Source of the DNA: CAYOHP01 sp964403795 [NCBI: uncultured bacterium]
GTDB taxonomy: Bacteria > Muiribacteriota > UBA6191 > CAZXTJ01
Length of the DNA: 60,145 nt
NCBI GenBank assembly: GCA_964403795.1
Contig: CAYOHP010000018.1
Coordinates: 16,861 to 77,005 of the forward strand
Reading direction: 5' to 3'
The translations under genes were made by a program, and so were the position numbers. The notes below the pieces were generated by a model. The model searched no databases, was not told the origin of the DNA, and was given only the letters and a program-made list of their open reading frames with translations. Shown here one piece after another: positions 49,587 to 57,413 of this stretch. Numbering within the stretch: the first letter of the stretch is position 1; every line of letters begins with the position of its first letter.

Positions 49587-52197
49587 CGTCCTCCTCGCCC
49601 TCGTCGACGATCGGCTCCGCCGAAGCCTCTCTGGAGCCCGTGGTCGCCAGGCTCCGCCCGATCGCCCGGATCCGGGCCAAGGCTCGCGTCCGGGTCCTCG
49701 CCACGTCGTTCTCGACCACCTTCAAGGCCGCGGCCCGGAGCCGGTCGTCGCCCAGGGCGAGGCTCGGGGGCGCCACCGAGACCGGGGTGGCGGCCAGGTG
49801 CTTCTCGATTTCCGCCACCTTCGCCCCCTCCTTCCGGGCCTGCCAGAGCTCTGCGGCTTCGACATGGACCCCGAGCGCGGTGGGGACCCGGTCCAGCAGC
49901 CGTTCCAGGCACAAGATCGCGGCTTCGTCCCTCCCGGCCTCCTTCTCCACCAGGAAGCGGGCATACCAGAGATTGGGGTTGCCGGGATCCAGGCGGAAGC
50001 CCTCGGCCTCGAGGCGTTCCGCCTCCGGGAGGTCGCCGAGGAGCCGAGCGAGCCGGGACGCGGTCGCCCAGACGGGTCCGTACCAGGGAGCACGGGAAGC
50101 CAGTGCCTGGGCCCGCTGGAGGTCGGTCCTCGAAGGCTTGTCGATCCCGGCCCGGATCGCCAGTTCCTCGAGCACCACCATCCCGGGGTTCCCGGCGAGC
50201 GTGGCTTCGAGCCGGGGGATGAGCGACCTCCGATAGTCCCGGGCACGGGCGAAGGCCTGGGTCATGGCGACGCACTCGCGGACCAGTTCCCGCTCGCGCA
50301 GGCGGGTGGTCTCGAACCAGCGTTCCACCAGATGTTCCTCGACCGGTCGGCCCGAGCCGGCCACCACCTGGTAGAGGAGCAGGGCGTCCTCGCCCCGGGA
50401 CGGATCGAGGGCGAGGGACCGGTCGAGGGCCTGGAGGGCACGATCGACCCGCGGCAGGACCAGCCAGCGGTCGGCGGCTGCCCGCCAGCGAGCCGGATCG
50501 GGCGCCAGGGTGGCGGCGGCCTCGGCCCGGACCGCGGCATCCTCGAAGCGGCCGAGGGCGAAGGCCAGCTCCGAACCGAGGCGGGCCAGATCGGCCTGGA
50601 GCCCCGGGTCCCCGGAGCCTGCCGCCACCCTCCCCCCGCCTTCCCCCGGGCCTGGAGCAGACCAGGCGAGGGACGACTCGGCCTCGGCCAGTCGCCCCAG
50701 CCGTGCCAGCGCCCGGGCCCGGAGCAGGCGGACCGCGGGCTCGTCGCCTCCCTCGAGGAGGCGCAACACCTCCTCGGGGTGCCCCTGGGAGAACTCGATG
50801 CGGGCCGCCAGCAGCCGGGCCGCGGCGCGGCTCGGGGTCCCGGCAGGAAGCTCCGAGAGTAGCGGGAGCAGGGCCTCGGCCCGGGTGCCTCCGAGTTCCT
50901 CCGCCAGCTCTCTCGAGAGGGCTTCGACGGCGGCCGGCCAGGCCAGGCAGTCCGGATCCTCGACCGGATCGCCGAGCGCCTCGACGGCCGCGGCATGGCG
51001 ACCGGTGCGGACCAGGAGCTCGACCAGACCTCGCCGGGCCTCGCGGTCCGCGGGTGCCTCGGAGAGCCGCAGTCGAAAACGGGCCTCGGCCCCGGCGAGG
51101 TCGCCGGCCGTTTCCATGCGCCGGGCCGCCGCCACCAGCTCGGAGGTGCCCGGCGAGAGGCCGATCCCGGCCGTCCCAGCCAGTGCCGCCGCCACCAGCA
51201 CCATCGCCAGGCCCATGTACGGGCGCGCCTCCGGTCTCGCCCCGGCGCCGGGAGTCGCGAGGACCAGGACGGTGGGATCGGCCGTGGGTCGGTCGGCGGG
51301 AGCCGTCGCCGCACCCCGCCGTGCGAGGCGCAAGGCCTGGACCGGCACCGCCGCCAGCGCGGTGCGCAGGGCCGCCGCCTCCGGGAACCGGTCGACCGCC
51401 TCCGGCTGCAGGCAGCGCAGGATGGCGACGGCCAGCGCCTCGGGGAGGTCGGGGGCGACCTGCCGGGGATCGGGCGGCAGCTCCCGCAGCCGGCGCATCA
51501 CCGCCTCGTAGCCCTGGTTCCCCGGGAACGGCAGCGACCCGACGAAGAGCTCGTGGAGCAGCAAGCCGATCTGGTAGAGGTCCGAGCGGGGGTCCGGTGG
51601 ATCGCCCCGGACCAGCTCGGGCGACAGGTACGCCATGGTCCCCATCGCCTGTCCGGTGGCGGTGAGCGCGGTGGCGTCCCGGTCGTGGGCCAGCCCGAAG
51701 TCGGCGAGCCATGCCCAGGGCCCGGTCCGGATCAGGAGGTTCGAGGGCTTCAGGTCCCGGTGCACCACCCCACGGGCGTGGGCGTGGCCCAGGGCGTCGA
51801 GGATCTGGTCCACCACCGAGAGGAGGTCTCGTGCCTCCAGGGCGGAGGACCCGCCCGGGCCCCTCGCCTCGTCGAGCAGCCGATCGAGCGGCTCGGCATC
51901 GAGGAACGGCATGGCGTAGTAGGGCCGGCCTTCGATCTCCCCGCTCTCCAGGATCGGCACGATGTGGGGGTGGGCCAGGCTCGCGAGCACCGCGGCTTCC
52001 CGCTGGAAACGATGCCGGGTCTCCCTGCCGGTGCCCTCCTGGAGCAGCTTCAGCACGAGGCGGGCGGAACTGGGGGAAGGCCGGGAAGGCGCCTCGTCAT
52101 CGCTGGGTTCGGCCAGCCAGACATCCCCGGCCCCTCCCGAACCGAGGAGTTCGAGCAGCCGGAAGCTCCCGAGCCGGTCTCCAGGCTGCTCGTGCAC
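49570..52197 (-). CDS. membrane Ser/Thr protein kinase with TPR-like C-terminal domain (kinase 5)
   Basis: LGSGGAGDV (18-26), Lys50 (after a long insertion in the N-lobe), HRDLKPSN (146-153), DFG (166-168) and SPE (192-194) mark an active kinase. The membrane span lies at about 326-346. The outside part (~530 residues) is Ala/Leu/Arg-rich with TPR-like repeats and ends in an acidic tail. The GTG start is preceded by GGGAGGG six bases away. It is the first gene of the kinase 5/kinase 4 pair and is divergent from the TetR gene, with 143 bases between starts. The shared architecture suggests the two kinases arose from one ancestor. Confidence 0.92.
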   Translation of the reverse strand: MHEQPGDRLGSFRLLELLGSGGAGDVWLAEPSDDEAPSRPSPSSARLVLKLLQEGTGRETRHRFQREAAVLASLAHPHIVPILESGEIEGRPYYAMPFLDAEPLDRLLDEARGPGGSSALEARDLLSVVDQILDALGHAHARGVVHRDLKPSNLLIRTGPWAWLADFGLAHDRDATALTATGQAMGTMAYLSPELVRGDPPDPRSDLYQIGLLLHELFVGSLPFPGNQGYEAVMRRLRELPPDPRQVAPDLPEALAVAILRCLQPEAVDRFPEAAALRTALAAVPVQALRLARRGAATAPADRPTADPTVLVLATPGAGARPEARPYMGLAMVLVAAALAGTAGIGLSPGTSELVAAARRMETAGDLAGAEARFRLRLSEAPADREARRGLVELLVRTGRHAAAVEALGDPVEDPDCLAWPAAVEALSRELAEELGGTRAEALLPLLSELPAGTPSRAAARLLAARIEFSQGHPEEVLRLLEGGDEPAVRLLRARALARLGRLAEAESSLAWSAPGPGEGGGRVAAGSGDPGLQADLARLGSELAFALGRFEDAAVRAEAAATLAPDPARWRAAADRWLVLPRVDRALQALDRSLALDPSRGEDALLLYQVVAGSGRPVEEHLVERWFETTRLRERELVRECVAMTQAFARARDYRRSLIPRLEATLAGNPGMVVLEELAIRAGIDKPSRTDLQRAQALASRAPWYGPVWATASRLARLLGDLPEAERLEAEGFRLDPGNPNLWYARFLVEKEAGRDEAAILCLERLLDRVPTALGVHVEAAELWQARKEGAKVAEIEKHLAATPVSVAPPSLALGDDRLRAAALKVVENDVARTRTRALARIRAIGRSLATTGSREASAEPIVDEGEEDDAPDR

Positions 52198-52298
52198 CCT
52201 CGCCCTCCCGGGACAGGGTAACCCCCGGGACCCCTCGACCGATCCGGCCCCTTCGCCGTGGTCCGCCCCCCCGGGACCTCTCCTCGTCCACCCACCCC

Positions 52299-52327
52299 TT
52301 GAAACCCGTCGACCAGAATCGTATACT
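52299..52327 (+). promoter_or_regulatory. sigma-70-type promoter of the tetR gene
   Basis: TTGAAA (52299-52304) and TATACT (52322-52327) are separated by exactly 17 bases. Transcription would begin near 52334, only about seven bases before the ATG. The hexamers and their AT-rich setting stand out in this GC-rich window. The -10 lies inside the inverted repeat at 52310-52332. Confidence 0.75.
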
Positions 52328-52332
52328 GGTCG
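52310..52332 (+). promoter_or_regulatory. TetR-type operator, site 1
   Basis: A 23-base inverted repeat with arms CGACCAG and CTGGTCG around a nine-base centre overlaps the spacer and -10 of the promoter before tetR. A repressor bound here would block transcription of its own gene. The same arms occur at 53001-53023. Confidence 0.7.
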
Positions 52333-52340
52333 AAACCACG

Positions 52341-52952
52341 ATGGAGCCCCTCTTGTCCCTCGCCTCCATGCCCTCCGGCGCCGACCGGGAGAAGCACGAG
52401 TCGATCCTGGCCGCCGCCGAGCGCCTGTTCGTCCGCTACGGCTTCAAGAAGACCACCATCGAGGACGTGGCCACCGAGGCCGGCGTCGGCAAGGGCACCA
52501 TCTACTCCTATTTCCGGGGCAAGGAGGAACTCCTGCTCGCCTACTCGGACCGCTGCTGGGACCAGATCCTGGCCGAGGCCCGGCGGACCGCGGCCCGTCC
52601 CGGACACCTCCAGGTCCGGCTCGCCGAGACCATGAAGGCGATCCTGCTCGGGATGTGGGACCAGATCCATCGGGGGCCGCACGGCGAGGAGATCTTCAAC
52701 GCCCTCTTCCCCACCCTGCTGGAGCGCCACCAGCGCTGCATCGAAGCCGGGGTCGGCCTGGTCGGGAGCCTGCTCGGCGAGGCCCAGGCCGCCGGCACCA
52801 TCCGGCCCACCGACATCGACCGGACCGCCATCCTGGTCTGGAAGGCCTTCCGGGCCTGGGGCCCGCCCTACTCCATCCTGACCGGCACCCGCGACGAGAT
52901 GCGGGACGGCATCGAAGCCATGGCCCGCCTGCTCTACGACGGCCTGCGCTAG
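52341..52952 (+). CDS. TetR/AcrR family transcriptional regulator
   Basis: The N-terminal DNA-binding helices are typical: AAAERLFVRYGFKKTTIEDV (24-43), then AGVGKGTIYSYF (47-58) and KEELL. The C-terminal ligand domain is not specific. Length is 203 aa. The ATG at 52341 lies about seven bases after the predicted transcription start, with no ribosome site, so the message may be nearly leaderless; an in-frame ATG at 52368 is the alternative. The adaptor gene follows 10 bases after the stop. With two matching operators at this locus it is most likely a local repressor of itself and the RND genes. Confidence 0.92.
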   Translation: MEPLLSLASMPSGADREKHESILAAAERLFVRYGFKKTTIEDVATEAGVGKGTIYSYFRGKEELLLAYSDRCWDQILAEARRTAARPGHLQVRLAETMKAILLGMWDQIHRGPHGEEIFNALFPTLLERHQRCIEAGVGLVGSLLGEAQAAGTIRPTDIDRTAILVWKAFRAWGPPYSILTGTRDEMRDGIEAMARLLYDGLR

Positions 52953-52962
52953 GGAGGTTCCC

Positions 52963-54369
52963 GTGACCAACCCGCGACCCGAAACCGCATCGCCTGTGAT
53001 CGACCAGAATACGAAAATGGTCGAAGAGTCCAGAAGCATGCCCCCGCGACCCCGCGACCACTCCTGGTGGGTCGCCGCTGGTCTGGTCGCCGGAGCCCTG
53101 ATGGCGGTTCTGACCGCCCAGGCGATGGCCCGGCCTGCGCCTTCACCTGCCGCTTCCCTGCCCCGGCGAACGGTGGAACTGAGCGAGATCGTCGCCGAAC
53201 CCTTCCAGGACCGGGTCACCGTCGACGGCGTGCTCGAGCCGCTGCGCCACGGGTCGCTCGGGTTCCGGGTGGGCGGGAGGATCCAGGAACTCCGGATCGA
53301 GGAAGGCCGCACCGCGGCAGCCGGGGAGGTCCTGGCCCGGCTCGACGACCGGGAGCTGAGGGCCGCCCTGCAGGCCGCCGAGGCCGAGGCCGACCGGGCC
53401 CGGGCCGCCCTCGATCGCCTCTCCCGGGGCCTGCGCTCCGAGGACCTCCGGAGCCTGGAGCACGCCCTGGCCGCAGCCGAGGCCGAGCTCGAGGCGGCCC
53501 GCCTCGACCACCAGCGCATGGCGAGCCTCGCCGGCCGCTCGGCCGCCACCACCGCCAGCCTCGATTCCGCCCGCACCCGCGAGGACGCCGCCAAGGCCCG
53601 CCGGGCCGCGGCCGCGGCCGGCCTCGAGAAGGGCCGCAACGGTGCCCGGGACGAGGACCGGCGGGAGGCCGAAGCGGTGCTGGCCCTGGCCCGGGCCCGG
53701 GCCGACTCCGCCCGCCTGGACCTCGAGGCCGCCACCCTGGTCGCCCCCTTCCCCGGGACGGTCGCCAGGAAGCCCCTGGCCCCGGGCACCGTGGTCGGCC
53801 CGGGAACCCCGGTCGTCGACCTGGTCGACCTCTCGACCCTGGAAGCCCGGATCGGGATCCCCGAGGCCTTCGGGCCCGCCTTCGGGGAGGGAGCCCTGGT
53901 GGAGGTCTCGGTGCTGGGCACCCGATTCGAGGGGACGGTGGTGGCGGTGGCTCCCACCCTCGATCCCCACACCCGGACCTACTTCGCCCGGGTCTCGGTA
54001 GCGGCCCCCGCCGGGGCGCTGCGGGCAGGCCGGGCCGTCGAGGTAACGGGAACCATGCCCGCCCGACCGGTACTCGCCATCCCTGCGAGGGCGCTGGTGG
54101 CCACTCCCAGGGGCGGACTCGCCCTGTTCGTGGCCTCCGAAGAGCCGACACCGGGGGCAAGCGTGACCGGCGGCGCGGGCGGGAGCCCGACCGTGCCCGG
54201 CCTAGCGGTGCACCGGCACGAGGTCGACGGGGTCTGGCTCTCGGACGGTCGCCTGGCGGTGACCCGCGGCCTCGCCGGCGGCAGCCGGGTGGTGGTCTCG
54301 GGAGCCGCCTGGCTCCTCGATGGAGACCGGGTGGTCGCCTCCCGACCGGTCGAAGCGAGGCGGTCGTGA
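52963..54369 (+). CDS. RND efflux periplasmic adaptor (HlyD/MFP family)
   Basis: A membrane anchor (about 35-55) is followed by the first half of a lipoyl domain (GFRVGGRIQELRIEEGRTAAAGEVLARLDD), a coiled-coil hairpin rich in Ala/Glu/Arg (about 128-245) and the other lipoyl half (VAPFPGTVARKPLAPGTVV), then beta-barrel and membrane-proximal domains. This is the full adaptor order. The GTG at 52963 has GGGAGG six bases upstream. However, operator site 2 (53001-53023) lies inside codons 13-21 of that frame; a start at the in-frame ATG 53038 would leave the operator in the leader and still keep the anchor. The stop overlaps the GTG of the pump gene. Confidence 0.92.
   Translation: MTNPRPETASPVIDQNTKMVEESRSMPPRPRDHSWWVAAGLVAGALMAVLTAQAMARPAPSPAASLPRRTVELSEIVAEPFQDRVTVDGVLEPLRHGSLGFRVGGRIQELRIEEGRTAAAGEVLARLDDRELRAALQAAEAEADRARAALDRLSRGLRSEDLRSLEHALAAAEAELEAARLDHQRMASLAGRSAATTASLDSARTREDAAKARRAAAAAGLEKGRNGARDEDRREAEAVLALARARADSARLDLEAATLVAPFPGTVARKPLAPGTVVGPGTPVVDLVDLSTLEARIGIPEAFGPAFGEGALVEVSVLGTRFEGTVVAVAPTLDPHTRTYFARVSVAAPAGALRAGRAVEVTGTMPARPVLAIPARALVATPRGGLALFVASEEPTPGASVTGGAGGSPTVPGLAVHRHEVDGVWLSDGRLAVTRGLAGGSRVVVSGAAWLLDGDRVVASRPVEARRS
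53001..53023 (+). promoter_or_regulatory. TetR-type operator, site 2
   Basis: The same 23-base length as site 1: the first ten bases CGACCAGAAT and the last six TGGTCG are identical, while the centre differs. A GAAAAT at 53013-53018 occupies the -10 position that TATACT holds in site 1, but there is no convincing -35, so a second promoter is only possible. Confidence 0.65.
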
Positions 54370-57300
54370 GCCCGGTCCGCTTCGTCCTGTCCCGGCCTCG
54401 GGCCTCGGGATTCCTCCTCCTGGCCATCCTCTCGCTCGGCCTGGTGGCGCTCGAGACCCTGCCCCGCCAGGAGGATCCCAAGGTGGTGCTCCGCGGCGCG
54501 CAGGTCGTAGCCCGGCTCCCGGGAGCCTCCGCCGAGCGGCTCGACAACGACGTGGTGGTCCCCCTCGAGAAGCGCCTGCGGGGCCTCGACGAGATCGACT
54601 ACACCCGTTCGATGGCCCGCCCCGGCGTCGCCACCATCCGGATCGTGCTCCGGCCCGAGGTGATGGACTCGGCCCCGGTCTGGCAGAAGGTCCGGGCCCG
54701 CCTGGCGGACGCCGGGCACGAGCTTCCCGCCGGGCTCCAGGGTCCGATGCTCCACGACGACATCCAGGAGACCTTCGCCCTGCTCCAGGCACTGGTCTCC
54801 GAGTCGGTCCCGCTCCCGACCCTGGACCGGCTCGCCGAGGACCTCGAGGATGTGCTCCGGGCGGTCCCGGGCGCGGCCGGCACCGAACGCTTCGGGACCC
54901 CCGACGAAGAGATCCTGGTGCGCTTCGATCCCCAGGCGCTCCGGGACCACCAGCTCGACATGGCGGCGGTGGCGACCCGGCTGGCCGGCGACGACGTGCG
55001 CAGTCCCTCGGGTCGGCTCGATCTCGACGGGGTCCGGGTCACCCTGCGCACCGGCCGGGAGTGGTCCCGCCAGGACGAGATCGAATCGGCCATCCTGGTC
55101 ACCGGCCCCCGGGGCGAGACGGTCCGGGTCCGCGACCTGGCCGAGGTGACCCGCGGGCCGCGCCGGCCCGAGAGCCCCTCGATCCTGGTCGACGGCCGTC
55201 CTGCCGTGTTGGTCGGGGTCAAGGTCCTCGACCGCCACCGGGTCGACCGGTTCTCCGCCGACGCCGCCAGGGCCGCAGCCGGTTACGACGCGGCGCTTCC
55301 TCCCGGTGTCTCCCGGGTCGAGGTGTTGGACCAGGGGAGGTTCACCGAGCGCCGTCTGGACCAGCTGGCGACCTCGCTCTGGCAATCGGTGGCACTGGTC
55401 ACCGTCACCACCGCGCTGTTCCTGGGGCTGGTCCCCGGCCTGGTGGTGGCCTCCATCCTGCCGATCACGGGGCTGGTGGTACTGGCCGCTTTCCAGGCAC
55501 TCGGGGTCGAGATCCAGCAGATGTCGATCGCTTCCCTGGTGCTGGCCATGGGTCTCCTGATCGACGCCGCGATCGTGATGGCGGAACACGTGAGCAGCCG
55601 CATGGAGCGTGGCGCGGATCCGATCGAAGCCGCCGACCAGGGGGTGCGGGAACTCTGCATTCCTCTTCTGATGTCGACCCTGACCACGCTCTCGGCCTTC
55701 CTCCCCATCCTGTGGATGCCGGGGATGGGAGGGGAGTTCGTGCGGACCATCGGACTCGGGGTGGTCCTGGCCCTGGTGGCATCCTACGGGTTCGCCCTCA
55801 CCTATACCCCCGCGCTCACGGCCCTGTCCCGCCGCTTCGGACCCGCGGCTCCCAGGGGGTCGGGCCGCAAGCCGCAGTGGTACCGGCGTCTGCTCGACTC
55901 CGTCCTGGCGCGACCCGCGACCGCCGCTGGGCTGCTGCTGGCGACCCTGCTGCCGACCTTGGGCCTGGTGACCGCCCTGGAGCGGGACTTCTTCCCTTCC
56001 TCGGACCGCCTGCAGGCGGTCGCCGACCTCTGGTTCGAGGGCGGCACCACCCGGGAGCAGGCCCGCCTGGCGGCATCCCGGCTCTCGGCCGCCCTGGGCC
56101 AGGACCCGCGGGTCGTCCGGGTCACCAGCTCGATCGGCCGCTCGCTGCCGCTCTTCTACTACAACCAGATCGGGACCGAGCGGGACACCGAGGAGTACGC
56201 CCAGCTCCTGCTCGAACTCCGCGACGGGAGCCGACCGGAAGCGGTAGCCGCCGAGCTCGACCGGAAGGCGGCGTCCCTCCTCCCCGGAGCCTCCGTGGTG
56301 GTGCGCCCGCTCCTCCAGGGCCCGGTGTACGACGCGCCCATCGAGCTCCGGGTGCGCGGCCCCGACCCTGCGCTCCGCGCCGAGGTGGCTGCCCGCTACC
56401 GGAGCCTGCTCCAGGAAGCCGGCCTGTTCCGCGGCATCCGCGACCACACCGGACACGACCGGGTCGAGGCCCGCTTCATCCCGGACGCCTCCCGACTGGC
56501 CAGGTCCGACCTCTCGCCCGAAGCGGTCGCCACCACCTTGCGGCACCGGCTCGAAGGTCTCGACGCCGGCGTGCTCTCGGAAGGGGACCGCACCGTACCG
56601 GTCCGGGTCAGGGGGAAGGATCCGGAGCCGGGCCCCGGACCCGCGGACGTCCTGCGGACGACCCTGCCGGGCGGGTCCCCCCTGGCCTCGATGGGCGAGT
56701 TCCACCCCAAGGCATCCCGGGGAGGGCTGGCCCGGCGCAACGGCTTCGGGATCCTCGAGGTCCAGGCCTGGACCATCCCCGGCATCCGGCCGGCCGAAGC
56801 CCTGCGCAGCGTGCTGCCCAGGATCGAGGCGGTACCCTTGCCGCCCGGCCACAGCCTGGAACTCGGCGGCGAGGCGGACGGCCGGGCCCGTACCGAGGGG
56901 GAGCTCTTCTCGACCGTGCACGTCGCCGCCTTGAGCCTTCTCTTCTGGCTCTACCTCGAGTTCGAGAGCACTCGATCGGTCCTACTCATCCTCTCGACCA
57001 TCCCGCTGGCCGTCGGCTCGGCCCTCGCCGGACTCTGGATCATGGGGCTCCCGCTCGGCTTCACCGCCATCCTGGGAGTGCTCGCGCTCACCGGCATCGT
57101 GGTCAACGACGCCATCCTGCTGGTCGATGGGTTCGAGGCGGGACGGGCCGGGGGAGGAGACCTCACCGAGGTGGTCCGGGACGTGACCCTCGATCGGACC
57201 AACCATGTGCTCCTGACCAGTCTCACCACCATCGCCGGCTTCATCCCGCTGGTGAAGCCCGGGGACGAGTTCTGGAGCCCGCTCGCCATGGTGGTGATCG

Positions 57301-57413
57301 GCGGCCTCGCCTCCATCACCGTGATCACGCTGGTCCTGATCCCGGCGCTCTACCTGGTGGTCCATGGTGCCGGCACCGGTCCGGCCCCGACCCGCCAGGA
57401 GCCTAGCTCCTAG
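54366..57413 (+). CDS. RND family efflux permease (AcrB/HAE type)
   Basis: A ~1015-aa resistance-nodulation-division pump with two halves: the first span (ASGFLLLAILSLGLVAL), a large periplasmic region, a bundle of spans around 350-500, a second periplasmic region and the final spans (880-1000). In the fourth span GLLIDAAIVMAEH keeps Asp400 (equal to AcrB Asp407), but the next residue is Ala, where AcrB has Asp408. In the tenth span GIVVNDAILLVD lacks the Lys of AcrB Lys940, as in many other RND groups. The GTG overlaps the adaptor stop (GTGA, 54366-54369). No outer-membrane channel gene is in the window. It is convergent with kinase 6, sharing a CTAG at the stops. Confidence 0.94.
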   Translation: MSPVRFVLSRPRASGFLLLAILSLGLVALETLPRQEDPKVVLRGAQVVARLPGASAERLDNDVVVPLEKRLRGLDEIDYTRSMARPGVATIRIVLRPEVMDSAPVWQKVRARLADAGHELPAGLQGPMLHDDIQETFALLQALVSESVPLPTLDRLAEDLEDVLRAVPGAAGTERFGTPDEEILVRFDPQALRDHQLDMAAVATRLAGDDVRSPSGRLDLDGVRVTLRTGREWSRQDEIESAILVTGPRGETVRVRDLAEVTRGPRRPESPSILVDGRPAVLVGVKVLDRHRVDRFSADAARAAAGYDAALPPGVSRVEVLDQGRFTERRLDQLATSLWQSVALVTVTTALFLGLVPGLVVASILPITGLVVLAAFQALGVEIQQMSIASLVLAMGLLIDAAIVMAEHVSSRMERGADPIEAADQGVRELCIPLLMSTLTTLSAFLPILWMPGMGGEFVRTIGLGVVLALVASYGFALTYTPALTALSRRFGPAAPRGSGRKPQWYRRLLDSVLARPATAAGLLLATLLPTLGLVTALERDFFPSSDRLQAVADLWFEGGTTREQARLAASRLSAALGQDPRVVRVTSSIGRSLPLFYYNQIGTERDTEEYAQLLLELRDGSRPEAVAAELDRKAASLLPGASVVVRPLLQGPVYDAPIELRVRGPDPALRAEVAARYRSLLQEAGLFRGIRDHTGHDRVEARFIPDASRLARSDLSPEAVATTLRHRLEGLDAGVLSEGDRTVPVRVRGKDPEPGPGPADVLRTTLPGGSPLASMGEFHPKASRGGLARRNGFGILEVQAWTIPGIRPAEALRSVLPRIEAVPLPPGHSLELGGEADGRARTEGELFSTVHVAALSLLFWLYLEFESTRSVLLILSTIPLAVGSALAGLWIMGLPLGFTAILGVLALTGIVVNDAILLVDGFEAGRAGGGDLTEVVRDVTLDRTNHVLLTSLTTIAGFIPLVKPGDEFWSPLAMVVIGGLASITVITLVLIPALYLVVHGAGTGPAPTRQEPSS

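Noticed and set aside
52207-52232. TCCCGGG/CCCGGGA repeat before kinase 5 as an operator
   Set aside because: It is a GC palindrome of a kind expected by chance here and has no second copy.
57397-57411. A small palindrome at the convergent stops of the RND pump and kinase 6
   Set aside because: The stem is only six bases with a three-base loop and no T-run; too weak to call a terminator.
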